From positions 1 to 38,268 of the forward strand of contig DAOTXN010000022.1 in the NCBI GenBank assembly GCA_034435435.1: 38,268 nucleotides of DNA, written 5' to 3'. The position numbers and the translations under genes were made by a program. The notes under the pieces were generated by a model. The model saw only the letters and a list, made by a program, of their open reading frames with translations. It ran no database searches and was not told the origin of the DNA. This DNA is from DAOTXN01 sp034435435. Lineage in GTDB: Bacteria; Chloroflexota; Anaerolineae; S140-20. Numbering within the stretch: the stretch's first letter is position 1; every line of letters begins with the position of its first letter. Positions 15,268 to 22,942 of the stretch are shown in pieces.

Positions 15268-15320
15268 GCGTGAAACGTGAAGCGTAAACTAGGTTTTACG
15301 TTTTACGTTTTATATTTTAC
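15268..15320. repeat. Inverted pair of heptamer arrays upstream of rarA and mraZ
   Basis: Three units of the RCGTRAA type (15268-15288), a 4-base centre, then four units of GTTTTAC or close variants (15293-15320) in the opposite sense. The arms can form an imperfect hairpin. The region lies between the divergent rarA and mraZ genes. Confidence 0.7.
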
Positions 15321-15366
15321 GTTGCGCCTTTTACACACCTTTACCTTAAAATTCCACGATTCGGTC

Positions 15367-15395
15367 TTGGCAAATAGGGAAAGTTGTTGTACAAT
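15367..15395 (+). promoter_or_regulatory. Promoter of the dcw cluster
   Basis: TTGGCA (15367-15372), a 17-base spacer and TACAAT (15390-15395). The MraZ boxes begin two bases downstream, covering the start of transcription. This is the only strong promoter seen ahead of the cluster. Confidence 0.85.
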
Positions 15396-15396
15396 G

Positions 15397-15430
15397 TGGG
15401 TGTTTGTGGGGAAATGTGGGACAGGGTGGA
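15397..15430 (+). promoter_or_regulatory. MraZ operator: four boxes with 10-bp period
   Basis: TGGG occurs at 15397, 15407 and 15417 and TGGA at 15427, exactly 10 bases apart. Each of the first three units has the pattern TGGGNNNNNG. MraZ is known to bind direct TGGG-type repeats with this period before its own gene. The position over the transcription start implies autorepression. Confidence 0.85.
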
Positions 15431-15489
15431 ACAAAGCGGCCACATAGTGAGGCCAATTCCCTTTTCTGTGGATCGGGTGAATAGAACGT

Positions 15490-15918
15490 ATGTTCTTGGG
15501 TGAGTTCAGCCACAACATTGACGATAAAGGTCGTTTGACCATTCCCTCTCGCTTTCGTCCCGAGTTGGCGACGGGCTTGGTCGTGACGCGCTGGTTGGAC
15601 CGCTGCCTGGCAATCTATTCTACCACCGAGTGGGACAAGCTGGCCCAAAGCGTGAACGCTTTGCCCATCACCGACCGTCGTGCGCGGGATTTTCGCCGCT
15701 TTGTGTTTGGCAGCGCATCAGAGGCCGAACCAGACCGCCAGGGGCGGGTGTTGATCCCGGCTTTTTTGCGCGAATACGCCGGCATTGACGGCGAAGTGAC
15801 GGTCGTTGGCATGAACACGTACATCGAAATCTGGAATCCTGAAGCTTGGCAGGCTACACGCCAGAACGTCGAGGACGACGAGGCCAATGCCGAGCGCTGG
15901 GCCGAATTGGGAATCTAG
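15490..15918 (+). CDS. mraZ: Transcriptional regulator MraZ
   Basis: First gene of the dcw cluster, a DNA-binding protein that assembles into rings and represses its own promoter. The 142-residue protein has two SpoVT/AbrB-like halves, MFLGEFSHNIDDKGRLTIPSRFR (1-23) and SEAEPDRQGRVLIPAFLREYAGI (about 76-98), each with the signature D.(K/Q)GR. Length is typical. Four MraZ boxes lie upstream. The ribosome binding site is weak. It ends three bases before rsmH. Confidence 0.97.
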   Translation: MFLGEFSHNIDDKGRLTIPSRFRPELATGLVVTRWLDRCLAIYSTTEWDKLAQSVNALPITDRRARDFRRFVFGSASEAEPDRQGRVLIPAFLREYAGIDGEVTVVGMNTYIEIWNPEAWQATRQNVEDDEANAERWAELGI

Positions 15919-15921
15919 CGC

Positions 15922-16842
15922 ATGGGCCACGCACCGGTGTTGTATGACGCGGTGCTGGCTCGCCTCGGTGTGGCGCTGGGCCCCGAGAGTCGCGTCATAG
16001 ACGGGACGCTGGGGGGAGCGGGCCACGCAGCCGGTCTGCTGCAAGCCACTGCTCCCAATGGGCGCCTGCTGGGGTTAGACCGTGACCCCGAAGCTATGGC
16101 GCGATCACGTGAGCGCCTGGCTCCATTCGGCCAACGGGTGGTCTTGGTCCAGAGTTCGTTTCGTGACCTGGAAGCCGTCGCACGCAGACATCACTTTTCC
16201 CCCGCTGACGGCGTGTTGCTAGATTTGGGTCTTTCGTCGTACCAACTGGCGGCGCCGGAGCGGGGGTTTTCCTTTTTAAGGGACGGGCCGCTGGATATGC
16301 GTTTTGACCCCAGCCAGGGACGCACAGCGGCCGATTTGGTGAATCAATTACCAACTGAAGAATTGGCTGACTTGTTATACCGCTATGGCGAGGAAACGTC
16401 AAGTCGGCGCATCGCCGAGGCGATTGTGGCGGCTCGTCCGCTGGCGACGACCGGTCAGTTGGCAGAGGTGATCGCCCAGGCGGTCGGGCGCCGCAAAAAA
16501 CATCTTCATCCGGCGACCAAAAGCTTTCAGGCGCTGCGCATTGCGGTCAACGACGAGTTGGACGCGCTGGAGATGGCCTTGCCCCAGGCGGTGCGCGTTT
16601 TAAAGCCCGGAGGTCGTCTGGCTGTGATTAGCTTCCATTCGCTAGAAGACCGGCTGGTCAAGCGTTTTTTGCGCCAGGAAGCCCAGGATTGCATTTGTCC
16701 GACCGAGCAGCCGGTGTGTACGTGTGGGCATCGGGCGACGTTGCGGGTCGTCACCCGGCGACCCGTGCAGCCGGACGAGTCGGAAATTAAGCAAAACCCT
16801 CGCGCTCGCAGTGCGCGGCTGCGGGTGGCGGAAAAGCTATGA
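15922..16842 (+). CDS. rsmH: 16S rRNA (cytosine-1402 N4) methyltransferase
   Basis: Methylates N4 of C1402 in 16S rRNA using S-adenosylmethionine. The 306-residue protein has HAPVLYDAVL at the N-terminus, the SAM-binding motif VIDGTLGGAGHA, LGLDRDPEA, the DGVLLDLGLSSYQLA motif, and near the end FHSLEDRLVKRFLR followed by four cysteines. Length is normal. It starts three bases after mraZ and overlaps the region upstream of ftsL, whose start is 22 bases past its stop. Confidence 0.97.
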   Translation: MGHAPVLYDAVLARLGVALGPESRVIDGTLGGAGHAAGLLQATAPNGRLLGLDRDPEAMARSRERLAPFGQRVVLVQSSFRDLEAVARRHHFSPADGVLLDLGLSSYQLAAPERGFSFLRDGPLDMRFDPSQGRTAADLVNQLPTEELADLLYRYGEETSSRRIAEAIVAARPLATTGQLAEVIAQAVGRRKKHLHPATKSFQALRIAVNDELDALEMALPQAVRVLKPGGRLAVISFHSLEDRLVKRFLRQEAQDCICPTEQPVCTCGHRATLRVVTRRPVQPDESEIKQNPRARSARLRVAEKL

Positions 16843-16864
16843 GATTGAGGTTCGGAGGGGGGCG

Positions 16865-17227
16865 TTGGCAGGTATCACGCGATGGGCGGGGCATGCGGTA
16901 AAAAGGCGCGGATGGAACTTGAATCCACGAGCGGCCATGGGTGGACTGGCTTTAGTCGGGGCGTTGGGGCTATTGGCGGCATTGTATCTGGCGCTGGCCA
17001 GCCAGACGGCCGTGTTAGGACGGCGCTTGCAAGAGATGGAGGTCGAGCGATCGGAAATCGTGCGCGAAAACGCCTTTTTGCAGGATCAGATCGCGCGTCT
17101 CGCATCGGTAGAGTCGATGCGCGCGCGGGCGCTCGGCGCTGGGTTCGTCGCTACAGGAACGGTCATCTTTGTACCCGTTGATCCCGGGATCTCTGTAATC
17201 GCGGGGGAGCCGAACACACCACCTTGA
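16865..17227 (+). CDS. ftsL: FtsL-like division protein
   Basis: A 120-residue single-pass membrane protein in the ftsL position. It has a basic cytoplasmic N-terminus, a membrane helix (GGLALVGALGLLAALYLALA, residues about 26-45) and a coiled coil (LGRRLQEMEVERSEIVRENAFLQDQIARL). FtsL forms the FtsQ-FtsL-FtsB complex that activates septal peptidoglycan synthesis. The TTG start at 16865 is chosen because GGAGG lies six bases upstream; a longer reading would run into rsmH. Sequence identity in this family is always low, so the name rests on topology and location. A FtsB-type DivIC protein is the alternative. Confidence 0.78.
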   Translation: MAGITRWAGHAVKRRGWNLNPRAAMGGLALVGALGLLAALYLALASQTAVLGRRLQEMEVERSEIVRENAFLQDQIARLASVESMRARALGAGFVATGTVIFVPVDPGISVIAGEPNTPP

Positions 17228-17252
17228 GCATGGATCCGGATAGGTTGTCAAG

Positions 17253-18959
17253 ATGTTAGAGAGACCGAAACGACGGCTCGTTTTCCTAGCCCTTCTTTTG
17301 GGCGTTTTTTGCATTTTGCTGTTTAGCCAGTTAGTGCGCATCCAGCTTCTCTCGCACGCCGAGATGCTGGAAAAGGGCGAGCAATTACGTATCCGCCAAA
17401 GCGACCTGCGACCTATGCGCGGGCGAGTGTGGGATCGGAGTGGTCATTTGCTGATCGGGAATCTGGTGCGCTATGATATCTCGGCATCGCCGGCGTTGGT
17501 CAGCGATCCAGAAAAGACGGCGGCGGAGCTGGCGGGCTTGCTGGGGGTGGATCAGAGCGAGTTAGTAGCCAAGTTGTCCAGCGATGTTCCATGGGTGCAC
17601 ATTGAACGTAATGTTTCTCAAGAGATAGGCGACCAGATCGCCGCTCAAGGGCTGGTCGGCATCATGGTAGACCCGGTGTGGCAACGCACCTTCCCAGAAA
17701 AAACCCTCGCCGCACACGTGTTGGGCTTTGTAAACGTGGATGGCCAGGGCTACTATGGCGTCGAGGGGTATTACGACGGCGACTTGCGCGGTCGTCCGGG
17801 CACGCGGATCTTTCAGCGCGACCCGTGGAACGAGATCATTCCCCTGGGACTGGCAGACAACGAACCGCCTCAGCCAGGGGTCGATCTGGTGCTCACGTTG
17901 GACCGGAACGTGCAGGCCTTGGTGGAGGAAGAACTGGCGCGGGCGTTGGCAGAAACAGGGGCCGAAAGCGGCGTGATCATCGTGATGGAGCCGCGCACGG
18001 GCGCGATTCTGGCGATGGCTGCGCTTCCCACGTACGATCCCAACTTTTTTTGGGAGGTGCTAGACACGCGCGTCTTTGTCAACCCGGTTATTAGTGGTCA
18101 ATATGAACCAGGTTCTGTCTTTAAGGTTGTAACGATTGCGCTTGCGGTTGAGGAAGGATTGGTCGCGCCGGACTCGCTCTTTTACGACGAGGGCCGGATC
18201 GAAATGGGGGGGCTGCTGATCGAAAATGCTATGGGGCAGGCTTATGGCCAGGTGACGCTGACCGATGTGTTGGTACGTTCGCTCAACGTCGAGACGGCAA
18301 AAATTGGCGCCATGCTGGGGCCGGAACGTTTTTACCAGGGCATTCGAGCCTTTGGCATCGGCCATCAAACCGGTGTGGATTTGGAAGGGGAGGTTGTCGG
18401 GGAGTTGCGGGTGCCCGGAGATTATCGCTGGCACGAATCGGATTTGGTCACCAACCCTTTCGGCCAGGCTATTGCCGTGACGCCGCTGCAAATGCTGGGG
18501 GCAGTGGCAGCCATTGCCAACGATGGTCTGTTGATGCAGCCATACATCGTGGCCGAAAAACGTTACGCCGATGGACACATTGAGCGGGCGCAACCGGCCC
18601 CGATCAACCGAGCTGTGTCGCCGGAGACGGCCCATATCGTGACACAGATGATGGTTGAGACAGTGGAGCGCGGCAACATCAAAGCCCAAGTTCCCGGATA
18701 CAGCGTCGCCGGCAAGAGCGGTACGGCGCAGTTGCCCATTGTTGGAGGGTATGATCAAGAAAAAACCATTGCCTCTTTTGCAGGCTTTGCGCCCGCCGAC
18801 GATCCGCAGGTGGCTGTGCTGATCCGGTTGGACAAACCAACCAGTTCGGAGTGGGGCACGCAGACGGCCGCTCCCACCTTTGCGCGGCTGGCGCAACGAT
18901 TATTCATTTTGCTCGAGATCCCGCCCGACGATGTGCGGCTGGCGCTGAGTACCGAATAG
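17253..18959 (+). CDS. ftsI: Septal penicillin-binding protein (class B transpeptidase)
   Basis: Crosslinks septal peptidoglycan together with FtsW. The 568-residue protein has a short cytoplasmic tail, one membrane anchor (VFLALLLGVFCILLFSQL, about 10-27), the class B dimerisation domain with RGRVWDRSGHLL and GVEGYYDGDLRG, and the transpeptidase domain with SVFK (288-291), SLN (343-345) and KSGT (488-491). No C-terminal PASTA domains are present. It starts 26 bases after ftsL, and murF begins three bases after its stop; murE, which is usual between the two, is missing. Confidence 0.95.
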   Translation: MLERPKRRLVFLALLLGVFCILLFSQLVRIQLLSHAEMLEKGEQLRIRQSDLRPMRGRVWDRSGHLLIGNLVRYDISASPALVSDPEKTAAELAGLLGVDQSELVAKLSSDVPWVHIERNVSQEIGDQIAAQGLVGIMVDPVWQRTFPEKTLAAHVLGFVNVDGQGYYGVEGYYDGDLRGRPGTRIFQRDPWNEIIPLGLADNEPPQPGVDLVLTLDRNVQALVEEELARALAETGAESGVIIVMEPRTGAILAMAALPTYDPNFFWEVLDTRVFVNPVISGQYEPGSVFKVVTIALAVEEGLVAPDSLFYDEGRIEMGGLLIENAMGQAYGQVTLTDVLVRSLNVETAKIGAMLGPERFYQGIRAFGIGHQTGVDLEGEVVGELRVPGDYRWHESDLVTNPFGQAIAVTPLQMLGAVAAIANDGLLMQPYIVAEKRYADGHIERAQPAPINRAVSPETAHIVTQMMVETVERGNIKAQVPGYSVAGKSGTAQLPIVGGYDQEKTIASFAGFAPADDPQVAVLIRLDKPTSSEWGTQTAAPTFARLAQRLFILLEIPPDDVRLALSTE

Positions 18960-18962
18960 CGA

Positions 18963-20423
18963 GTGACTATGTTAACCCTGGCGCACGTAATTCAAGCCCT
19001 TACCGGCAAAAAGAGCTTATTGGGGGAAGGGCAGCCCGTCACCGACGTAGTGGTCGATTCGCGGCTGGCGATCCCCAGCTGTTTGTTTGTGGCCTTGCAG
19101 GGCGAAACCCACCACGGGCACGAGTTTATCCCGGTTGCCTTCGGCGCGGGGGCGGTAGCGGCGATTATCGAGGACGACCTGAGCCTGGATTGTCAGCGCG
19201 TAGACCTGCGCCAGGGTTTCGATTTGCCTCCTGCCACGTTGGAATTGCCGTTATGCTTGCGGGTCGAGAGCAGCCTGGAGGCGCTGCACAAGCTGGCGAC
19301 CTACTGGCGGGATCAGCACGCCCCGCGCGTCATTGGCATCACGGGCAGCGTGGGTAAGACGACGACCAAAGAACTGGCGGCGGCTGTGCTGGCGCAGCGT
19401 TACAAGACGCTGCGCAGTCGAGGCAGCTACAACAACGAGATCGGTTTGCCCCTGACCTTGCTGCAACTGACGCCCGCCTTCGAGCGGGTGGTGCTAGAGA
19501 TGGGCATGTATGACGTGGGTGAGATCGCCGACCTGGCCCGCATCGCCCGCCCCCACGTGGGCGTGGTGACCAACATCGGGCCAGTGCACCTGGAGCGAGC
19601 CGGCACTATGGAGCGCATCGCCCAGGCCAAGGCTGAGCTGGTCGAGGCCTTGCCGCCCGATGGCGCGGCGATCTTGAACTATGACGATCCGTTGGTGCGC
19701 GAGATGGCCCGCCGAACCCAGGCGCGGGTGTTTTATTATGGTCTGTCGCCCAAGGCCGACATGTGGGCCAGCCACATCGAAGGCATGGGGCTGGAGGGGA
19801 TTCGGTTCCGCCTGCACTATGGCAGCGAGCGGCTGCACTTGCGCGTGCCGCTGCTGGGGCGACACAGCGTACATACGGCGCTGCGGGCGGCGGCGGTTGG
19901 CCTGATCGAAGGAGAGAGCTGGCAAGAGATCGTCCAAGGGCTGCAAGGAGGCGCGCCGCAGCTCCGTTTGGTCGCCGTGGACGGCATCAACGACTCGAAG
20001 GTGTTGGACGATACATACAACGCCAGTCCACAATCTACGCTGGCGGCGCTCAACTTGTTGGACGAGATGGATGGGCGCAAGATTGCCGTGTTGGGCGATA
20101 TGCGCGAGTTGGGCGAATACGAAGAAAAAGGCCATCGCATGGTCGGGCTGCGGGTGATCGACAGCGTGGATGTGTTGATCACGGTGGGGAAGTTGGCGCG
20201 GATTATCGGCCAGGAGGCGCTGCGCTGGGGGATGTCCCCGGCCAACGTCCACATGGTGGATGAGAACCCGCAAGCCAGCGAATTATTGAAACAGATTGTC
20301 GCGCCAGGGGACGTGATTTTGGTCAAGGGGTCGCGCGCCGTGCATCTGGAAGACGTGGTCGAGGCCCTGACGCGCCCGTTGCAGAATGACGAAGGACGAA
20401 AGACCCCTATGGGAGGCGAATGA
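18963..20423 (+). CDS. murF: UDP-MurNAc-tripeptide D-alanyl-D-alanine ligase
   Basis: Adds D-Ala-D-Ala to the UDP-MurNAc tripeptide with ATP. The 486-residue Mur ligase has the N-terminal UDP-binding domain (VVDSRLAIPSCLFVALQGETHHGHEF), the P-loop GITGSVGKTTTKE (125-136), SYNNEIGLPLTLL and EMGMYDVGEI that mark MurF rather than MurE, and the C-terminal domain (DDTYNASPQSTLAAL, VLGDMRELGEYEEKGH). GTG at 18963 or ATG at 18969 may start it. The last dozen residues (NDEGRKTPMGGE) and the stop codon come from a heptamer repeat. Confidence 0.96.
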   Translation: MTMLTLAHVIQALTGKKSLLGEGQPVTDVVVDSRLAIPSCLFVALQGETHHGHEFIPVAFGAGAVAAIIEDDLSLDCQRVDLRQGFDLPPATLELPLCLRVESSLEALHKLATYWRDQHAPRVIGITGSVGKTTTKELAAAVLAQRYKTLRSRGSYNNEIGLPLTLLQLTPAFERVVLEMGMYDVGEIADLARIARPHVGVVTNIGPVHLERAGTMERIAQAKAELVEALPPDGAAILNYDDPLVREMARRTQARVFYYGLSPKADMWASHIEGMGLEGIRFRLHYGSERLHLRVPLLGRHSVHTALRAAAVGLIEGESWQEIVQGLQGGAPQLRLVAVDGINDSKVLDDTYNASPQSTLAALNLLDEMDGRKIAVLGDMRELGEYEEKGHRMVGLRVIDSVDVLITVGKLARIIGQEALRWGMSPANVHMVDENPQASELLKQIVAPGDVILVKGSRAVHLEDVVEALTRPLQNDEGRKTPMGGE

Positions 20424-20468
20424 CGGACGACGAATGACGAAGGCGAGTTCGTCCTTCGTCTTTCGTCC
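20385..20468. repeat. Inverted heptamer arrays at the murF-mraY junction
   Basis: Units of the AATGACG/AAGGACG type (20385-20405 and 20419-20439) face three units of the TTCGTCC type (20448-20468). The arms are complementary and can form a hairpin. The murF stop (20421-20423) lies inside, and the mraY ribosome binding site follows four bases after the end. Confidence 0.8.
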
Positions 20469-20481
20469 AGCGGAGTAAGCT

Positions 20482-21483
20482 GTGGAATACGCATTGTCTT
20501 TGGCGAGCCTTTCTTTTCTGTTGGCCGTGATCTGGGGCCGACCATTGATCACGCTCTTGCGGCGCTGGCGCATGGGCAAGCTGATCCGCATTGACGGCCC
20601 GCGCAGCCACGAGGAAAAGATGGGCACGCCCACAATGGGCGGGTTAATGGTGGTCATCCCGGTCCTGCTCATCACCATCGCGCTCAACGTCGCCAACCTG
20701 ATCAACCCCGATCCCATCATCGGGCGCTCGATTTTGGTGCCGATGGGGGTAATGGCCGGTTACGCCGTTCTGGGAGGCATAGACGATTACGTGGGCGTGC
20801 GCGGTATGCGCAGCGGTGAGGGATTGTTGGGGCGATGGCTCTTTGGCGTTCAGATCGCCCTGGCGCTGGTCACGGCGCTGGTGTTGTATTTTTGGCTGGA
20901 TTATCACAGCCTGGCTATACCCGGCGTGATCCGCCCGATTGACATTGGATTCATCTATGTGCCGGTGGCTGCGTTTATTATCGTCAGCGCGGCCAACGCC
21001 GTGAACTTGACGGATGGATTGGATGGATTGGCCGGGATCATCGTCGCCAGCGCCTTTGCTGCGTATGCAGTCATTGCCTATTTGCAGGGCTGGGCCTATC
21101 TGGCTCGCTTTGGATTCATTGTCGTTGGGGCGTCGTTCGCTTTTTTGTGGTACAACGCCCATCCGGCCGAGTTGTTCATGGGGGGGTTGGGATCTTATTC
21201 GTTGGGCGCCACGCTGGGCGTGATGGCGTTGATGAGCGGCCAATGGTTGGTTTTACCCATCGTGGCTGTGGTGCCGGTAGCCGAGGTCGTTTCGGACATT
21301 TTGCAGGTCAGCTATTTTAAAGTGACCCGGCGCATGACAGGAGCAGGGAAGCGCCTTTTCAAAATGGCTCCGTTGCACCACCATCTTGAGTTGCTGGGCT
21401 GGTCGGAGACCCAAGTGGTCCAGAGACTCTGGTTAATGAGTTTGTTGGCGGCCATGCTGGGCGTGGCGCTGGCGTTGTTGTGA
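20482..21483 (+). CDS. mraY: Phospho-MurNAc-pentapeptide translocase, with a missing aspartate
   Basis: Transfers phospho-MurNAc-pentapeptide to undecaprenyl phosphate to make lipid I at the inner face of the membrane. The 333-residue polytopic protein has GTPTMGG (48-54), the DD pair at 101-102, NAVNLTDGLDGLAG (172-185) and MAPLHHHLELLGW with the His triad at 299-301. In place of the usual FMGD it reads FMGG: the residue at 235 that binds Mg in characterised enzymes is Gly (GGG, 21184-21186). No second mraY is in the window. GTG start with GGAG six bases upstream. Location and the other motifs leave little doubt about the family. Confidence 0.93.
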   Translation: MEYALSLASLSFLLAVIWGRPLITLLRRWRMGKLIRIDGPRSHEEKMGTPTMGGLMVVIPVLLITIALNVANLINPDPIIGRSILVPMGVMAGYAVLGGIDDYVGVRGMRSGEGLLGRWLFGVQIALALVTALVLYFWLDYHSLAIPGVIRPIDIGFIYVPVAAFIIVSAANAVNLTDGLDGLAGIIVASAFAAYAVIAYLQGWAYLARFGFIVVGASFAFLWYNAHPAELFMGGLGSYSLGATLGVMALMSGQWLVLPIVAVVPVAEVVSDILQVSYFKVTRRMTGAGKRLFKMAPLHHHLELLGWSETQVVQRLWLMSLLAAMLGVALALL

Positions 21484-21508
21484 GCAGTGACGAGTGATGA
21501 GTGAGCAG
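21481..21508. repeat. Four tandem heptamers across the mraY stop and murD start
   Basis: Four consecutive 7-bp units of the pattern TGANNAG. The first contains the mraY stop TGA; the third contains the likely ATG start of murD, and the fourth encodes its first residues. Confidence 0.85.
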
Positions 21509-22897
21509 CGCGTTCGACAAGCCGGGCCATGGGCAGGTAAACGAGTGGCCGTGTTGGGGCTGGCGCGGCAGGGTGTGGCGCTGGTGCGCTATCTGGTGCG
21601 CGAAGGGGCTGATGTGACAGTGAGCGACCTGCGCGACGCCGGGGCCTTGCGTGAGACCACCCAGACGCTCAAGGGTTTGCCCGTGCATTATGTTTTGGGT
21701 GAGCATCCATTCTCGATTCTCGACGCAACGGACTTGCTGTGTCTTAGTGGGGGCGTGCCGATGGATGCGCCCATCGTGGTCGAGGCGCAACGACGCGGCA
21801 TCCCGTTGAGCAACGACGCGCAGCTTTTTCTGGAGGGCTGTCCGGCGCCAGTGATCGGCGTCACCGGCTCCAGCGGCAAGACGACCACTACATCGCTGGT
21901 GGGCCGCATGCTCCAGCGCGGACGGTTTATCACCTGGGTCGGCGGCAACATCGGCCAGCCGCTCATCGACCGCATGTGGGAGATAAAAGCCGAGGAGCGT
22001 GTGGTGATGGAGCTGTCTAGCTTTCAATTGGAGCTGATGACGGCCAGTCCTGGCGTGGCGGCGGTGTTGAACGTGACGCCCAATCACCTGGACCGCCACA
22101 AGACGATGGCAGCTTATACTGCGGCCAAACAACGCATATTAGACTTTCAGACCGAGAGTGATCTGGCCGTGTTGGGTTGGGATGATCCGGGTGCACGGGG
22201 GTTGGCCTCAGCCGTGCGCGGGCGGCTGGCATTTTTCAGCGCGCAGCGCGAGGTGGAAACCGAGACGGGCGCCTTTGTGCGGAATGACGTGGTGGTGTTG
22301 CGGCTCGATGGACAGGAGCATACCGTCTGTCGCACCGACGAGATCCGGTTGCGGGGGCGGCACAATGTGCTCAATGTTTTGGCGGCGTGTGTGTTGGCCG
22401 GGGCGGTGGGAGCCGCATTCAAGGCCATCCGTCAGGCGGCGACCAATTTTATCGGCGTCGCTCACCGGCTGGAGCTGGTGCGTGAGCTAAACGGGGTACG
22501 GTATTACGACGACTCGATTGCGACGGCCCCCGAGCGCACGATGGCGGCGCTGCTATCTTTTACCGAGCCGATCGTGCTGCTGGCCGGCGGGCGCGACAAA
22601 GACCTGCCCTGGGAAGATATGGCTCGGCTCACCGTGCAGCGGGCGCGCCACGTAGTGGCTTTTGGCGAGGCAGGTGCGCTAGTGGAGCGCGTCATTGTCG
22701 AGGCGCAAAAAGCAGGCGCATCTCACTTGGAAGGGTTGACGCGGGTGGAAACGTTGGAACAAGCAGTTAGTGTTGCCGCGCAAGTGGCTCGGCCGGGCGA
22801 CGTGGTGCTGCTCTCGCCAGGGGGGACGAGCTTTGATGCGTTTAAGGATTTTGCCGAGCGCGGGGATCGGTTTCAGGTGTTGGTGAGGGCGTTGTGA
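21497..22897 (+). CDS. murD: UDP-MurNAc-L-alanine D-glutamate ligase
   Basis: Adds D-glutamate to UDP-MurNAc-L-Ala with ATP. The 466-residue Mur ligase has the N-terminal Rossmann-like domain (VAVLGLARQGVALVRYLVREGADVTVSDLR), the P-loop GVTGSSGKTTTTSLVG, the central MELSSFQLE and NVTPNHLDRH motifs that mark MurD, and the C-terminal YYDDSIATAPERTMAAL and LLAGGRDKDLPW. The ATG at 21497 is preferred; GTG at 21494 precedes it directly. It starts 13 bases after mraY inside a heptamer repeat, with no clear ribosome binding site. Confidence 0.96.
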   Translation: MSEQRVRQAGPWAGKRVAVLGLARQGVALVRYLVREGADVTVSDLRDAGALRETTQTLKGLPVHYVLGEHPFSILDATDLLCLSGGVPMDAPIVVEAQRRGIPLSNDAQLFLEGCPAPVIGVTGSSGKTTTTSLVGRMLQRGRFITWVGGNIGQPLIDRMWEIKAEERVVMELSSFQLELMTASPGVAAVLNVTPNHLDRHKTMAAYTAAKQRILDFQTESDLAVLGWDDPGARGLASAVRGRLAFFSAQREVETETGAFVRNDVVVLRLDGQEHTVCRTDEIRLRGRHNVLNVLAACVLAGAVGAAFKAIRQAATNFIGVAHRLELVRELNGVRYYDDSIATAPERTMAALLSFTEPIVLLAGGRDKDLPWEDMARLTVQRARHVVAFGEAGALVERVIVEAQKAGASHLEGLTRVETLEQAVSVAAQVARPGDVVLLSPGGTSFDAFKDFAERGDRFQVLVRAL

Positions 22898-22900
22898 AAT

Positions 22901-22927
22901 GTAGGGGCGAACCCTTGTGGTCGCCCC
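22901..22927. repeat. GGGGCGA hairpin repeat ahead of ftsW
   Basis: GGGGCGA (22904-22910) pairs with TCGCCCC (22921-22927), with a further CC/GG pair after a bulge. This hairpin form is one I recognise as a widespread intergenic repeat. The ftsW ribosome binding site GGAGG starts one base after the stem. Confidence 0.65.
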
Positions 22928-22942
22928 GGAGGACAGGCAGCA

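Noticed and set aside
13999..15273. A 424-residue plus-strand ORF over rarA
   Set aside because: Shadow of rarA, whose Walker motifs and length are convincing.
18960..18962. A hidden or frameshifted murE between ftsI and murF
   Set aside because: Only three bases separate the genes, and both are full length.
11630..20468. Tandem repeats as a possible CRISPR array
   Set aside because: Units are 7-9 bp in direct tandem without spacers, and no cas genes are present.
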